DNA of 56,897 nt, from positions 1 through 56,897 of the forward strand of contig NZ_CAKKLY010000030.1 in assembly GCF_918698095.1 (NCBI RefSeq), written 5' to 3'. Every line of letters begins with the position of its first letter. The stretch's first letter is position 1. The stretch comes from Arthrobacter sp. Bi83 (GTDB lineage Bacteria; Actinomycetota; Actinomycetes; Actinomycetales; Micrococcaceae). Below are positions 27,572 through 34,068 of the stretch, in pieces. The notes beneath the pieces are model-generated. The model searched no databases. It was not told the origin of the DNA and saw nothing but the letters and a program-made list of their open reading frames with translations. Both the position numbers and the translations under genes were made by a program.

Positions 27572-27787
27572 ATGGCGGACTCAATGATCGAAAAGCTGCA
27601 CCTCACTCCGGAAGACGAGTTCCCGGAGGATCTGGGCAAGGTCCTGGACCACGAACTACAGGTCCTGGACAGTCAGGTCCAACGCCAGCTCGACCACGAA
27701 GTCGTGGTTGACGGCGAACCAGACCCTGAAACGGAATTCCGCCACTACGAACTGGACGAAGAATTCAACGACCGCGACAAGCGCTGA
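27572..27787 (+). CDS. Small acidic hypothetical protein
   Basis: Unrecognised 71-residue protein (96 residues if the in-frame ATG at 27497 is used). It is strongly acidic and charged, with MADSMIEKLHLTPEDEFPED and the tail HYELDEEFNDRDKR. It has no membrane segment and no Cys, so it is probably a soluble helical protein. I prefer ATG 27572 because a -10-like box and an inverted repeat lie between the two candidates, although no good ribosome-binding site is seen for either. Small acidic proteins near stress genes are common in this lineage, but no function can be given. Confidence 0.5.
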   Translation: MADSMIEKLHLTPEDEFPEDLGKVLDHELQVLDSQVQRQLDHEVVVDGEPDPETEFRHYELDEEFNDRDKR

Positions 27788-28164
27788 CGGCACCGGCTCC
27801 CGGTGGACCTCGACTGCGCAAAAGCCCAGGTTGCCGCCGGGGCCATGTGACTTCCAAAAGCGTCCAGAGCCTGTATGACGTGACGAAGCGCGCCAACTTG
27901 CTCATGGCTGTATGACCTCGGACCTCGATATGACCCAGGCCCGGATCGGGCCCGTCACGCTGGAAGAACTCCGGACCTGCGCATGGTCTCACCATCTGCC
28001 TGCCAGGAAGAGTCTGAGACGAAGCCCAGCCCGAAAATGGAGTCGTTCAGCCAGGAACTCGACTCTTTAGCGACTTTTTTGCACAGGAGCAAAGAGCTCT
28101 ACGGCCGGCGGTTGGGATATCACATTTACCGCACCGAGAGCTAAGGTCGCGCAAACGACCGCCT
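27788..28164. other. Gap without recognisable genes
   Basis: I see no supportable gene, promoter pair or terminator in this 377-bp stretch. Plus-strand frames are short and broken by stops. Confidence 0.5.
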
Positions 28165-28467
28165 TTACCCTTCGCACTCGATGCAGTATGAGTGGCCGTT
28201 GCTCTCGCGCGCGAGTTGGGACCGGTGCCGGACCAGGAAACAGGAATAGCAGGTGAACTCGTCCGCGGCCTGAGGAATGACCTGAACGATGAGCTCCTCG
28301 GCGACAATCTCTCCGCCCGGGGTCAGGCCCTCGTCCAGTGCATCGGCTTCATCCAGTTCGCTGACGACGCTGCGGGCATCCGGGGCATTCGCGGACTGCA
28401 ATGCCTCCAGAGAACGGTCCTGAGATTCCTTGACGTCGGAACGGACTTCGTCGTAATCGGTTGCCAC
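28165..28467 (-). CDS. DUF4193 domain-containing protein
   Basis: A 100-residue protein of the actinobacterial DUF4193 family. The first half is acidic and rich in Asp/Glu (MATDYDEVRSDVKESQDRSL). The C-terminal half has the conserved zinc-ribbon-like end FTCYSCFLVRHRSQLA and YCIECEG with two CxxC pairs. The family is broadly conserved in actinobacteria and has no established function; a metal-binding or nucleic-acid-linked role is only suggested by the Cys pairs. The start is GTG at 28467. Confidence 0.88.
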   Translation of the reverse strand: MATDYDEVRSDVKESQDRSLEALQSANAPDARSVVSELDEADALDEGLTPGGEIVAEELIVQVIPQAADEFTCYSCFLVRHRSQLARESNGHSYCIECEG

Positions 28468-28648
28468 TTAAGTGATTCTCATTTCTGACGTTTTCTATGA
28501 CGTACTTGTCTGACGAGACTGCAACGTATACCACTGCGCCATTGTTCCCGTATCCGGAGGCCCGGATGGATGGAAACGGACGAGGCAGGCCGGCACTTAG
28601 TGCACCGATTGGTTCGACAAAGAATATGCCGCGTCGCCAGTAGTAAGT

Positions 28649-28741
28649 TCGACGGCGCCCGATCTCGACGTGGCGCTCGAGATCGCCGCCGAGGGGTCGA
28701 ACGCCTGCAACCGTAGGGTCGAGGTGCGGTCGTTCCTGTGA
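28649..28741 (+). pseudogene. C-terminal remnant of a DGPF/YCII-domain protein
   Basis: The plus-strand frame reads STAPDLDVALEIAA, EGSNACNRR, VEVRSFL and then TGA. Intact DGPF (YCII-like) proteins end with a very similar P-D-L-D-x-A-L-E-x-A-A-x-C-P followed by V-E-V-R-P. The N-terminal part with the D-G-P-F-A-E motif is missing. The sigma-factor relic starts directly downstream, the standard partner order of this family. Confidence 0.6.
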
Positions 28742-28777
28742 GCGTGGTCGACGTCAGGGAGGCGATCACCCAGGCCC

Positions 28778-28969
28778 ACCGCGACCACGCCCGAGATCGC
28801 GCGGGCCTTCCTCGCGCAGGAGAGCACCATGGGGGGCAGCGGATCACCCGCGCGAAGGCCAGGATCCGCCGAGGCGATCCGGCTCACCCGCCTGATCCGC
28901 GCCCTCATGCCGGAGGACGGCGAAGTGGCCGGGCTGCTGGCCGTGATGCTCCACCGAGGCCCGCCTTGA
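28778..28969 (+). pseudogene. Remnant of an ECF42-type sigma factor
   Basis: The frame reads TTPEIARAFLAQESTMG, the sigma region 4 helix-turn-helix of ECF42/SigJ-like factors. The next piece, QRITRAKARIR, appears in another frame (about 28837-28869), and then SAEAIRLTRLIRALMP and EVAGLLAVML return in the first frame before a stop. These match the region 4 end and the C-terminal extension of ECF42 proteins in order. Region 2 is missing, there is internal deletion and at least two frame changes, so the gene is dead. Confidence 0.7.
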
Positions 28970-29075
28970 TTCGATTGCAGAATAGGACACGGAGGCCTCT
29001 CCCCGTGCCATGTGTGGCCAGTCGCCTTCGGCGTGCTTGCCTACAATGATCGACGGCACGGAAACCAGCTCGGGA

Positions 29076-29534
29076 TCAGGAGGAAAGGACCCTGCGCCGG
29101 ACCTCGGCCTTGTCGACGCCCAACTCGCTAAGGAGCGCGGCCGCAGGATCATGTTCTTCGCGGTCCAGAAGTGCCAGCAGAAGATTCGCAGTGGTGATCT
29201 GTCGTGACTTCTGCTCGATGGCGTACCGAAGCATGCCCTCCATAACCGACCGCGCACCCGAGCTGAAAGGTGGCTTCTTTCCTCGGCCAGGCGTAATTGC
29301 CCGCTCAAAGCCCCGGGCGTCTATTCCGATTGACGCGAGTGCTGCTTGGTCAAGCTTTAAAGCCGCGGCCCTTGCGTCATCGAGAGTAACCCCAAGAATG
29401 CCGGCCGGGCCGGAGAACTGAAGCGCTCCCAGCACCAGGTGTTCCGTGCCCAGTCGCTTGTCGCCGCTGGAACGGGCTTCCTCCATTGCAAAGCCAACGA
29501 TCTGGCGGGCTTCGTCGGCAAACCGTTCAAACAT
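29076..29534 (-). CDS. Clp N-domain (Clp repeat) protein, no ATPase domain
   Basis: A 152-residue protein that consists only of the double Clp N-terminal repeat found at the front of ClpC/ClpA. The first repeat starts MFERFADEARQIVGFAMEEA and has RLGTEHLVLGAL; the second has SVMEGMLRYAIEQ and ITTANLLLALLDREEHD. There is no Walker motif. In ClpC this domain docks adaptors and substrates, so a free copy may compete for adaptors or present substrates. The helix-turn-helix gene lies 8 bp upstream on the same strand; such pairs recur in actinobacteria. Expression is probably set by the symmetric promoter upstream of the pair. Confidence 0.88.
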   Translation of the reverse strand: MFERFADEARQIVGFAMEEARSSGDKRLGTEHLVLGALQFSGPAGILGVTLDDARAAALKLDQAALASIGIDARGFERAITPGRGKKPPFSSGARSVMEGMLRYAIEQKSRQITTANLLLALLDREEHDPAAALLSELGVDKAEVRRRVLSS

Positions 29535-29542
29535 GGTTCATC

Positions 29543-29746
29543 TCACTCTCGGTATTTGGCGTGTACTGACTGCCGCGAGACGCCCAAGGCGTCACCGATT
29601 TGCTCCCAGGTCCACCCCTGTTGTCGGGCAACTCTTACCTGAACGGCTTCGACCTGTTCTGCCAAGCGACGAAGGGCGCCGACGGCGCGTAGTCCGACGA
29701 CCGGGTCCACTGAATGAATATGAGCGGACAGTTGATCAGCATTCAT
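29543..29746 (-). CDS. Small helix-turn-helix protein paired with Clp N-domain protein
   Basis: A 67-residue protein. A helical N-terminal part (ALRRLAEQVEAVQVRVARQQ) leads into a helix-turn-helix GWTWEQIGDALGVSRQSVHA with the usual W-x-x-I-A/G-x-x-L-G-V-S-R-Q pattern of sigma-region-4-like domains. ATG 29746 is chosen because it lies 6 nt after a -10 box; the alternative TTG at 29767 would place the operator inside the gene. It probably regulates its own operon, including the Clp N-domain gene 8 bp downstream, by binding the 45-bp dyad. Confidence 0.8.
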   Translation of the reverse strand: MNADQLSAHIHSVDPVVGLRAVGALRRLAEQVEAVQVRVARQQGWTWEQIGDALGVSRQSVHAKYRE

Positions 29747-29748
29747 GC

Positions 29749-29793
29749 TGTCAGTCTGAATTGACAAGCGTCAGTTGTCAACTCAGACTGACA
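29749..29793. promoter_or_regulatory. 45-bp dyad with two mirror-image promoters
   Basis: TGTCAGTCTGA (29749-29759) and TCAGACTGACA (29783-29793) are perfect inverted copies; inside them TTGACA (29761-29766) and TGTCAA (29776-29781) are also inverted. The minus strand reads TTGACA-N17-CAGACT, ending 6 nt before ATG 29746. The plus strand reads TTGACA-N17-CAGACT as well (29761-29789). The -35 and -10 boxes of both directions are thus embedded in one symmetric element, a likely autoregulatory operator. Confidence 0.65.
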
Positions 29794-30125
29794 AGCGCTC
29801 GCCGATCTTCCTAACCGCAGCCGATGGTCGGCTCGCCGAGACTCGTGCCGGTTCCTTCCAAGCGCAGGCATTCTCATGCCACGTGGTCACCGCGTTTTCT
29901 CAGGAGTGGGCAGCCCTGACCTGCTTCCCCGGTGGGGTCAATTCTGGTTCCGGGCAGCCGGGGGCCTTTTCGGCGACTACCGGGACTGGCCAAGCATGGA
30001 GGAGTGGGGCCAGTCCATCGCTCGGGACCTTCACGGTCTGCATCATCGCCACAGATCTGAAGGACCCACCGGCTCCCGGCCCCATGTCATCTGACTTCGC
30101 CAACTCCCAGCGCCCGCATTCGCCC

Positions 30126-30380
30126 TACCAACCGGGCGGCCGCCTTCTGCAGCGATGGATGGTCCGTTCGATGTTTCACCAGCGGCTGGTGAATCTTCTG
30201 CTGAGCACCTGCCGGGCTCACCGGCGCCTGTTTACTTCGCCGGGCGGCCAGCTGCGCGAGCTGTTCCAGATCGGTGTGGTGCGGGGCAACATCCCTCTGG
30301 GAATCAGCGTGCTTTCCTACTCAGGCCAGCTGAACACCGCCGTTGTCGCCGCCGCGGATGCCATCGCCGACAGCGTATAG
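30126..30380 (+). pseudogene. C-terminal remnant of a WS/DGAT-type acyltransferase
   Basis: The frame reads LQRWMVRSMFHQRLVNLLLS, then in another frame EHLPGSPAPVYFAG, then back in the first frame LRELFQIGVVRGNIPLGISV, LSYSGQLNTAVVAAADAI and a stop. Read together this is the end of a wax ester synthase/diacylglycerol acyltransferase (DUF1298 part: N-L-P-G-x-x-x-P-V-Y-F-A-G, then V-L-S-Y-A-G-x-L). Two compensating frameshifts, and absence of the N-terminal HHxxxDG acyltransferase motif, show it is a dead fragment. Confidence 0.65.
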
Positions 30381-30407
30381 TCTCGGGTCCACGGCTGCGA
30401 AGTCGGT

Positions 30408-30962
30408 TCAAGGGCTGAACGTCACATCCTGCGTCTCAGTGACGCCGGCGGTGCGGCCGGGCGCCGTCTGATACTTCCAGTAAAGATTCGTGTGTGCGAT
30501 GACCTGGTCCGGCGGCGGAGCGCCCCAGGCGCTCTGGTCCTCCGTAGTGTGCGCGTCACCGACCAGCGTCACGTCATAGCCACGCACGAGGGCGCCGTGG
30601 ATCGTGGACCGGATGCATTCATCCGTCTGCGCACCGGCCACGACCAGGCGGCCGACCCCAGCCTTGGACAACACTTCCTCCAGGTCGGTGTCCTCGAAGG
30701 AGTCGCTGAACGTCTTGTGCACCAACGGTTCCGAATCCCGGCGAACCAGTTCAGGAACGCACTCCCAGGCATCACTCCCCTTCGCCAGGTGCTGGTCCGA
30801 ATGCTGGAGCCACACGATCGTGACGCCCTCCTGGCGGGCCTTGTCTATGAGCGTGCCGATGTTGGCGACTACCGCGTCGCGCTGGTGGGCCTCGGCCACA
30901 ACGCCCACCTGGACGTCGAGGACCATCAGCGCGGTGTTTGGGCGATCTGACAGCGTTGTCAT
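30408..30962 (-). CDS. Isochorismatase-family cysteine hydrolase
   Basis: A 184-residue cytosolic hydrolase of the isochorismatase/nicotinamidase fold. The catalytic triad is visible: Asp16 in ALMVLDVQVG, Lys83 in VHKTFSDSF and Cys116 in AGAQTDECIRST, with the typical cis-peptide region VVAGAQT. Substrate could be a small amide or ether; nicotinamidase is unlikely because the metal-binding DxH motif is not evident. ATG 30962 is used because AGGAG lies 7 bp upstream. The gene is alone on its strand and flanked by the acyltransferase and SRPBCC relics. Confidence 0.9.
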   Translation of the reverse strand: MTTLSDRPNTALMVLDVQVGVVAEAHQRDAVVANIGTLIDKARQEGVTIVWLQHSDQHLAKGSDAWECVPELVRRDSEPLVHKTFSDSFEDTDLEEVLSKAGVGRLVVAGAQTDECIRSTIHGALVRGYDVTLVGDAHTTEDQSAWGAPPPDQVIAHTNLYWKYQTAPGRTAGVTETQDVTFSP

Positions 30963-31150
30963 GGCGATCTCCTGTAGTCGGGCGGCTCCTGCCACGCGAA
31001 TTATGCTAGGCCGGTCCGCCGCGGATCGCTACTGCTCCCCCGTTTCATGCGCGGCCAACACATCGGAACCAGCTGTCCCGTAAGGTCATGAATTACAGCG
31101 CCGCCTGTGGCGAGCGTTACACAAACGAACACTCAGCCGAGAGGAACAGG

Positions 31151-31271
31151 ATGACTCACGCCGAGAACGAGATCACCATCAACCGACCCGCACATGAGGT
31201 CTACTCCCTCCTCGCTCGAGTCTGAGGTTGCCCAGCTCCAGAAGCTGATAGAAGTGATCGAAGCGACCTGA
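31151..31271 (+). pseudogene. Collapsed SRPBCC (START-like) protein gene
   Basis: An ATG with AGGAACAGG upstream opens MTHAENEITINRPAHEVYSL, then LARV and stop. This is the classic first strand and helix of SRPBCC/polyketide-cyclase proteins. In another frame, overlapping the end, is SSLESEVAQLQKLIEVIEAT and TGA, which resembles the C-terminal helix of the same family. The roughly 100 residues between are gone, so a large deletion joined the two ends. Confidence 0.55.
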
Positions 31272-31312
31272 TGTTTTTTTCTGCCGGTCTGTGCCCACGC
31301 CGCGAAGGTGTG

Positions 31313-31318
31313 TAGCCT
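31313..31318 (+). promoter_or_regulatory. -10 box TAGCCT, 7 nt before the first USP gene
   Basis: TAGCCT ends 7 nt before ATG 31326, and no ribosome-binding site is present; a leaderless transcript is likely. Confidence 0.4.
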
Positions 31319-31325
31319 CGGCATT

Positions 31326-31835
31326 ATGAACCCGCCGGAGGGCCAGCCTAAAGCCGCAATTGTCGTCGGGGTCGACGGGAGTCCTTCATCCATCCTGGCT
31401 TTGCGCTGGGCATCCGCTCTCGCACCCTTGCTCTCGGCCAGGATCGTCGCCGTGGCCGCCTGGCAGTTCCACATTGCCTTCGGAACCTTTGAGCCGATTG
31501 TCTGGGAGCCGGATGAGGAAGCGCGGAAGGTCTGTGCGCAGACTGTTACCGAGGCGCTGGGCTCAAAGGCCGCCGTCGATGTTGAAGTGGTGATCAGGCA
31601 GGGACCCGCCGCCAAGGTGCTCGCGGAGGAAAGCAGTCGTGCGCAACTGCTCATCCTGGGCAGCCGCGGCCACGGCGGATTTGAAGGCCTCCTGCTCGGC
31701 GCCGTCAGCGCCACGGTGGCCGAACACGCAAAGTGCTCGGTGCTGATTGCGCATGGCACGGAACTGCCGCCGGGATTGTTGGCTCAGCCGGCTCCGGCGT
31801 CCGGCCCCATCCCTCCAGGGCAAGACGATGCCTAG
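31326..31835 (+). CDS. Universal stress protein, single domain
   Basis: A 169-residue UspA-domain protein. It starts AAIVVGVDGSPSSILALRWA and ends with the ATP-binding motif GSRGHGGFEGLLLGAVSATV (G-2x-G-9x-G-S/T), so it should bind ATP. A Pro-rich tail follows the domain. I use ATG 31326, which places the first beta strand near the N-terminus; an in-frame ATG at 31308 lies before the -10 box. The next USP gene overlaps its end by 8 bp, so the two are translationally coupled, probably acting in dormancy, hypoxia or stress responses as in mycobacteria. Confidence 0.9.
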   Translation: MNPPEGQPKAAIVVGVDGSPSSILALRWASALAPLLSARIVAVAAWQFHIAFGTFEPIVWEPDEEARKVCAQTVTEALGSKAAVDVEVVIRQGPAAKVLAEESSRAQLLILGSRGHGGFEGLLLGAVSATVAEHAKCSVLIAHGTELPPGLLAQPAPASGPIPPGQDDA

Positions 31836-32715
31836 CACTCAGAGCATCGTGGTCGGCTACGACGGATCCGTTGAAGCAGGCCGGGCCGTGCGCTGGGCTG
31901 CACACCAGGCTGACCTGCGCCACTGTGAGCTTCATCTCGTGCATTGTTCCCTGTGGCCACTCCTGACGCATGACCTTGGTCCGGTCGAAGGCATCCCAGA
32001 CAGCGGGCTGCAGCACTATTCGGAGGCTGTCCTTGCTGAGGGCCTCGATCATGCAACATCTGCCGCCCCGCAGGTGAAGATCCGTACCAGCCTGCTCTAC
32101 GGCTGGCCCGCGGAGCACCTGCGAAGGGCGGCGGCGGGGGCCACAATGCTGGTGATCGGTAGCCGGGGCATCGGCGGGTTCATGGGACTTCTCGTGGGCT
32201 CCGTCAGCCTGGAACTGGCTGCCACTTCAAACTGCCCGGTCGCGGTAATCCGGCCTGAGGACAACCCCGGGGGTCCTGTGGTCGTCGGGGTGGAGCATCC
32301 CGGCAACACGGGGGCCCTGGCGGATGCCTGCGCTCTGGCTTCCGCCGCCGGCGTTGGGCTGGTGCTGGTTCATGTGCGCAGAATCCACTTCAGCGTCGGG
32401 AAGCCAGGTGGCGCCGCAGGTGAAAGCCTGAGTACATCCAGGGCGTTGCTCGATTCAGCTATTCAGACGGCGCAGGCCCTAGCTCCCGGCTTGGACGTCA
32501 GTGACGAACTCGTACAGGACTCGTCCGTTCCGCGCGGTCTGCTCAAAACGGCCACGGATGCGAGCGTTCTGGTGGTGGGAAGCAAGGGCCACGGTCTCAT
32601 CAGAGGAACCATCGGATCCACAGCGCACGCCGTTCTCCACCACGCCAGGTGTCCGGTGTTTGTTTCGCGGCACGCCGCTGAAGAGCCAAAGGAGGGGCCT
32701 GCGCCGCCGCCGTAG
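31828..32715 (+). CDS. Universal stress protein, tandem domains
   Basis: A 295-residue protein with two UspA domains. Domain 1 begins SIVVGYDGSVEAGRAVRWAA and has GSRGIGGFMGLLVGSVSLEL; domain 2 begins VVVGVEHPGNTGALADACAL and has GSKGHGLIRGTIGSTAHAVL. Both contain the nucleotide-binding glycines. Tandem USPs of this length are typical of actinobacteria. Its start lies inside the end of the preceding USP gene. Its stop is 4 bp from the convergent VOC gene. Confidence 0.92.
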   Translation: MPSTQSIVVGYDGSVEAGRAVRWAAHQADLRHCELHLVHCSLWPLLTHDLGPVEGIPDSGLQHYSEAVLAEGLDHATSAAPQVKIRTSLLYGWPAEHLRRAAAGATMLVIGSRGIGGFMGLLVGSVSLELAATSNCPVAVIRPEDNPGGPVVVGVEHPGNTGALADACALASAAGVGLVLVHVRRIHFSVGKPGGAAGESLSTSRALLDSAIQTAQALAPGLDVSDELVQDSSVPRGLLKTATDASVLVVGSKGHGLIRGTIGSTAHAVLHHARCPVFVSRHAAEEPKEGPAPPP

Positions 32716-32719
32716 ACCC

Positions 32720-33118
32720 CTACCGGGCTTCTCCCTTGCCGGCCGCCCCGCTGCCTGGCAACTGGCTGACAAGTCCCAATGTGTTGCCTTCGCTGTCCCT
32801 GATGAAGGCCATCCATTCGTCGGTTCCCGCCGGGCCAAGCCTTGAGTCCCCGTGGCTGAAGATCACCTGCGGAGCAGCAACCACTTCCACTCCCCTGGCC
32901 TCCAGTTCGGGCATGAGTGCCCTGATATCGGGGACCTCCAGATAGATCAACGACGGCGGCGCGCCCCTCTCGAGCAGAAGCCGGACGCCACCGAGGTCGA
33001 AGAAGAGCAGGCCCGGCGGATCAAAGACCGCCTGCGGCGCGGTGCCGAGCAACACCGAGTAGAACGCAGCCGCCCGGTCAAGGTCCTCGGCGCGCTGCGC
33101 GACCTGGATGAGCCTCAT
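32720..33118 (-). CDS. VOC family protein (glyoxalase fold)
   Basis: A 132-residue protein with the two beta-alpha-beta-beta-beta halves of the vicinal oxygen chelate fold. Features are LIQVAQRAEDLDRAAAFYSV, LLGTAP, LLFFDLGGVRLLLE and EWMAFIRDSEGNTLGLV. A metal-ligand His is not obvious at the start of strand 1, which reads LIQVAQ, so it may not be a classical glyoxalase I. ATG 33118 is preceded by GGAGG at 5 bp. The long open frame further upstream is not homologous. Confidence 0.85.
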   Translation of the reverse strand: MRLIQVAQRAEDLDRAAAFYSVLLGTAPQAVFDPPGLLFFDLGGVRLLLERGAPPSLIYLEVPDIRALMPELEARGVEVVAAPQVIFSHGDSRLGPAGTDEWMAFIRDSEGNTLGLVSQLPGSGAAGKGEAR

Positions 33119-33205
33119 TGATCCTCCATATGTAGGTGTTACGCGTTCCTGTCCGCAATCGTCACCGATCGAACCGGCCGGGGCAACACGTTTCCGCGGA
33201 ACGGC

Positions 33206-33211
33206 TAGGCT
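33206..33211 (+). promoter_or_regulatory. -10 box TAGGCT, 7 nt before DUF3054 gene
   Basis: TAGGCT ends 7 nt before ATG 33219; no ribosome-binding site. Confidence 0.45.
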
Positions 33212-33218
33212 CAAAGGC

Positions 33219-33635
33219 ATGCGTTCCAAAGAAGACCTGACCAAGACCGGGCACTCCGCCCCCGCCGTCATCGCATTCGCGGCAACCGCGGACGCGCTGC
33301 TGATCATCACCTTCGCCGCAATCGGCCGCGACGCACACGCACGGGGTGACGTGCTAGCAGGCGCTTTGCTTACAGCATGGCCGTTCCTCGCCGGCGCGGC
33401 ACTCGCCTGGCTCCTCCTGCGGCTCTGGCACGGCCCGCTGGCACTGTGGCCGGCCGGCGTTGCCGTCTGGCTCGGAACGGTGGGCGTCGGCATGGCATTG
33501 CGGGCCCTCACCGGGCAGACAGTGGTGCTGCCGTTCGTCATCGTGGCGCTTATCAGCCTCGCAGTTCTCCTCCTTGGCTACCGCCTGCTCGTCGCCGGAT
33601 TTCTGCGGTGGCAGAGATCACGGAGGCAAGGCTGA
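33219..33635 (+). CDS. DUF3054 membrane protein
   Basis: A 138-residue integral membrane protein with four hydrophobic segments (about 16-34, 47-66, 72-92, 100-125). The family signature DALLIITFAAIGRDAHARGD in the first loop and ALRALTGQTVVLPFVIVA near the end match DUF3054, an actinobacterial and archaeal family of unknown function. ATG 33219 is taken because it directly follows a -10 box. It is monocistronic or loosely linked to the RAM-domain gene 71 bp downstream, which has its own -10-like TAGGCT at 33641. Confidence 0.88.
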   Translation: MRSKEDLTKTGHSAPAVIAFAATADALLIITFAAIGRDAHARGDVLAGALLTAWPFLAGAALAWLLLRLWHGPLALWPAGVAVWLGTVGVGMALRALTGQTVVLPFVIVALISLAVLLLGYRLLVAGFLRWQRSRRQG

Positions 33636-33706
33636 TGTACTAGGCTGGCAGCACAGCACGCACCCGCCGGGCACCGCCACGGCACAACAATCCGGAAGGG
33701 CTACCA

Positions 33707-33988
33707 GTGATCACCGCCTTCGTCCTGATCAAGACAGACGCCTCGCGAATACCCGAAACGGCCGAGGAGATTTCTGCCATCCCGGGCATCAGCGAGGTCT
33801 ACTCCGTCACTGGAGAGTGGGATCTCATCGCCGTTGCCCGCGTATCACAGCACGATGAGCTTGCGGACGTCATTGCGGACAAGCTGTCCAAGGTGCCGGC
33901 CGTGGTGCACACCACCACCCATATTGCCTTCCGGGCGTATTCCCAGCACGACCTCGACGCCGCCTTTGCGCTGGGCTTCGAGGAGTAG
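33707..33988 (+). CDS. Stand-alone Lrp/AsnC ligand-binding (RAM) domain protein
   Basis: A 93-residue protein with only the RAM/AsnC effector-binding domain: MITAFVLIKTDASRIPETAE, then GISEVYSVTGEWDLIAVARV and TTHIAFRAYS. There is no helix-turn-helix, so it cannot repress on its own. Stand-alone RAM proteins form octamers and bind amino acids. The start is GTG with GGAAGGG 8 bp upstream. It is convergent with trpD across a strong terminator; proximity to ctaE-qcrCAB is conserved in many actinobacteria. An amino-acid sensor role is plausible but unproven. Confidence 0.88.
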   Translation: MITAFVLIKTDASRIPETAEEISAIPGISEVYSVTGEWDLIAVARVSQHDELADVIADKLSKVPAVVHTTTHIAFRAYSQHDLDAAFALGFEE

Positions 33989-34024
33989 CCGCTCACCCCG
34001 CCAGGACCTACGTGATTAAGAAGC

Positions 34025-34052
34025 AGTGGCCGGCACAACGGTGCCGGCCACT
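34025..34052. terminator. Bidirectional terminator between RAM gene and trpD
   Basis: AGTGGCCGGCAC (34025-34036) and GTGCCGGCCACT (34041-34052) form a 12-bp perfect stem with an AACG loop, flanked by AAGAAG and TTCTTT that extend it on both sides. Confidence 0.85.
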
Positions 34053-34068
34053 TCTTTGCTTCTATTTC

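Noticed and set aside
28738..29049. 103-codon plus-strand frame
   Set aside because: It is one of the frames of the broken ECF42 sigma relic (carries QRITRAKARIR) and runs on into unrelated DNA; not an intact gene.
28979..29070. Small RNA or terminator before the Clp N-domain gene end
   Set aside because: No stable stem with a T-run could be found.
29775..30380. 201-codon plus-strand frame read as one protein
   Set aside because: Only the last 85 codons show similarity (WS/DGAT), with a frameshifted middle; the first part is not protein-like and overlaps the dyad promoter.
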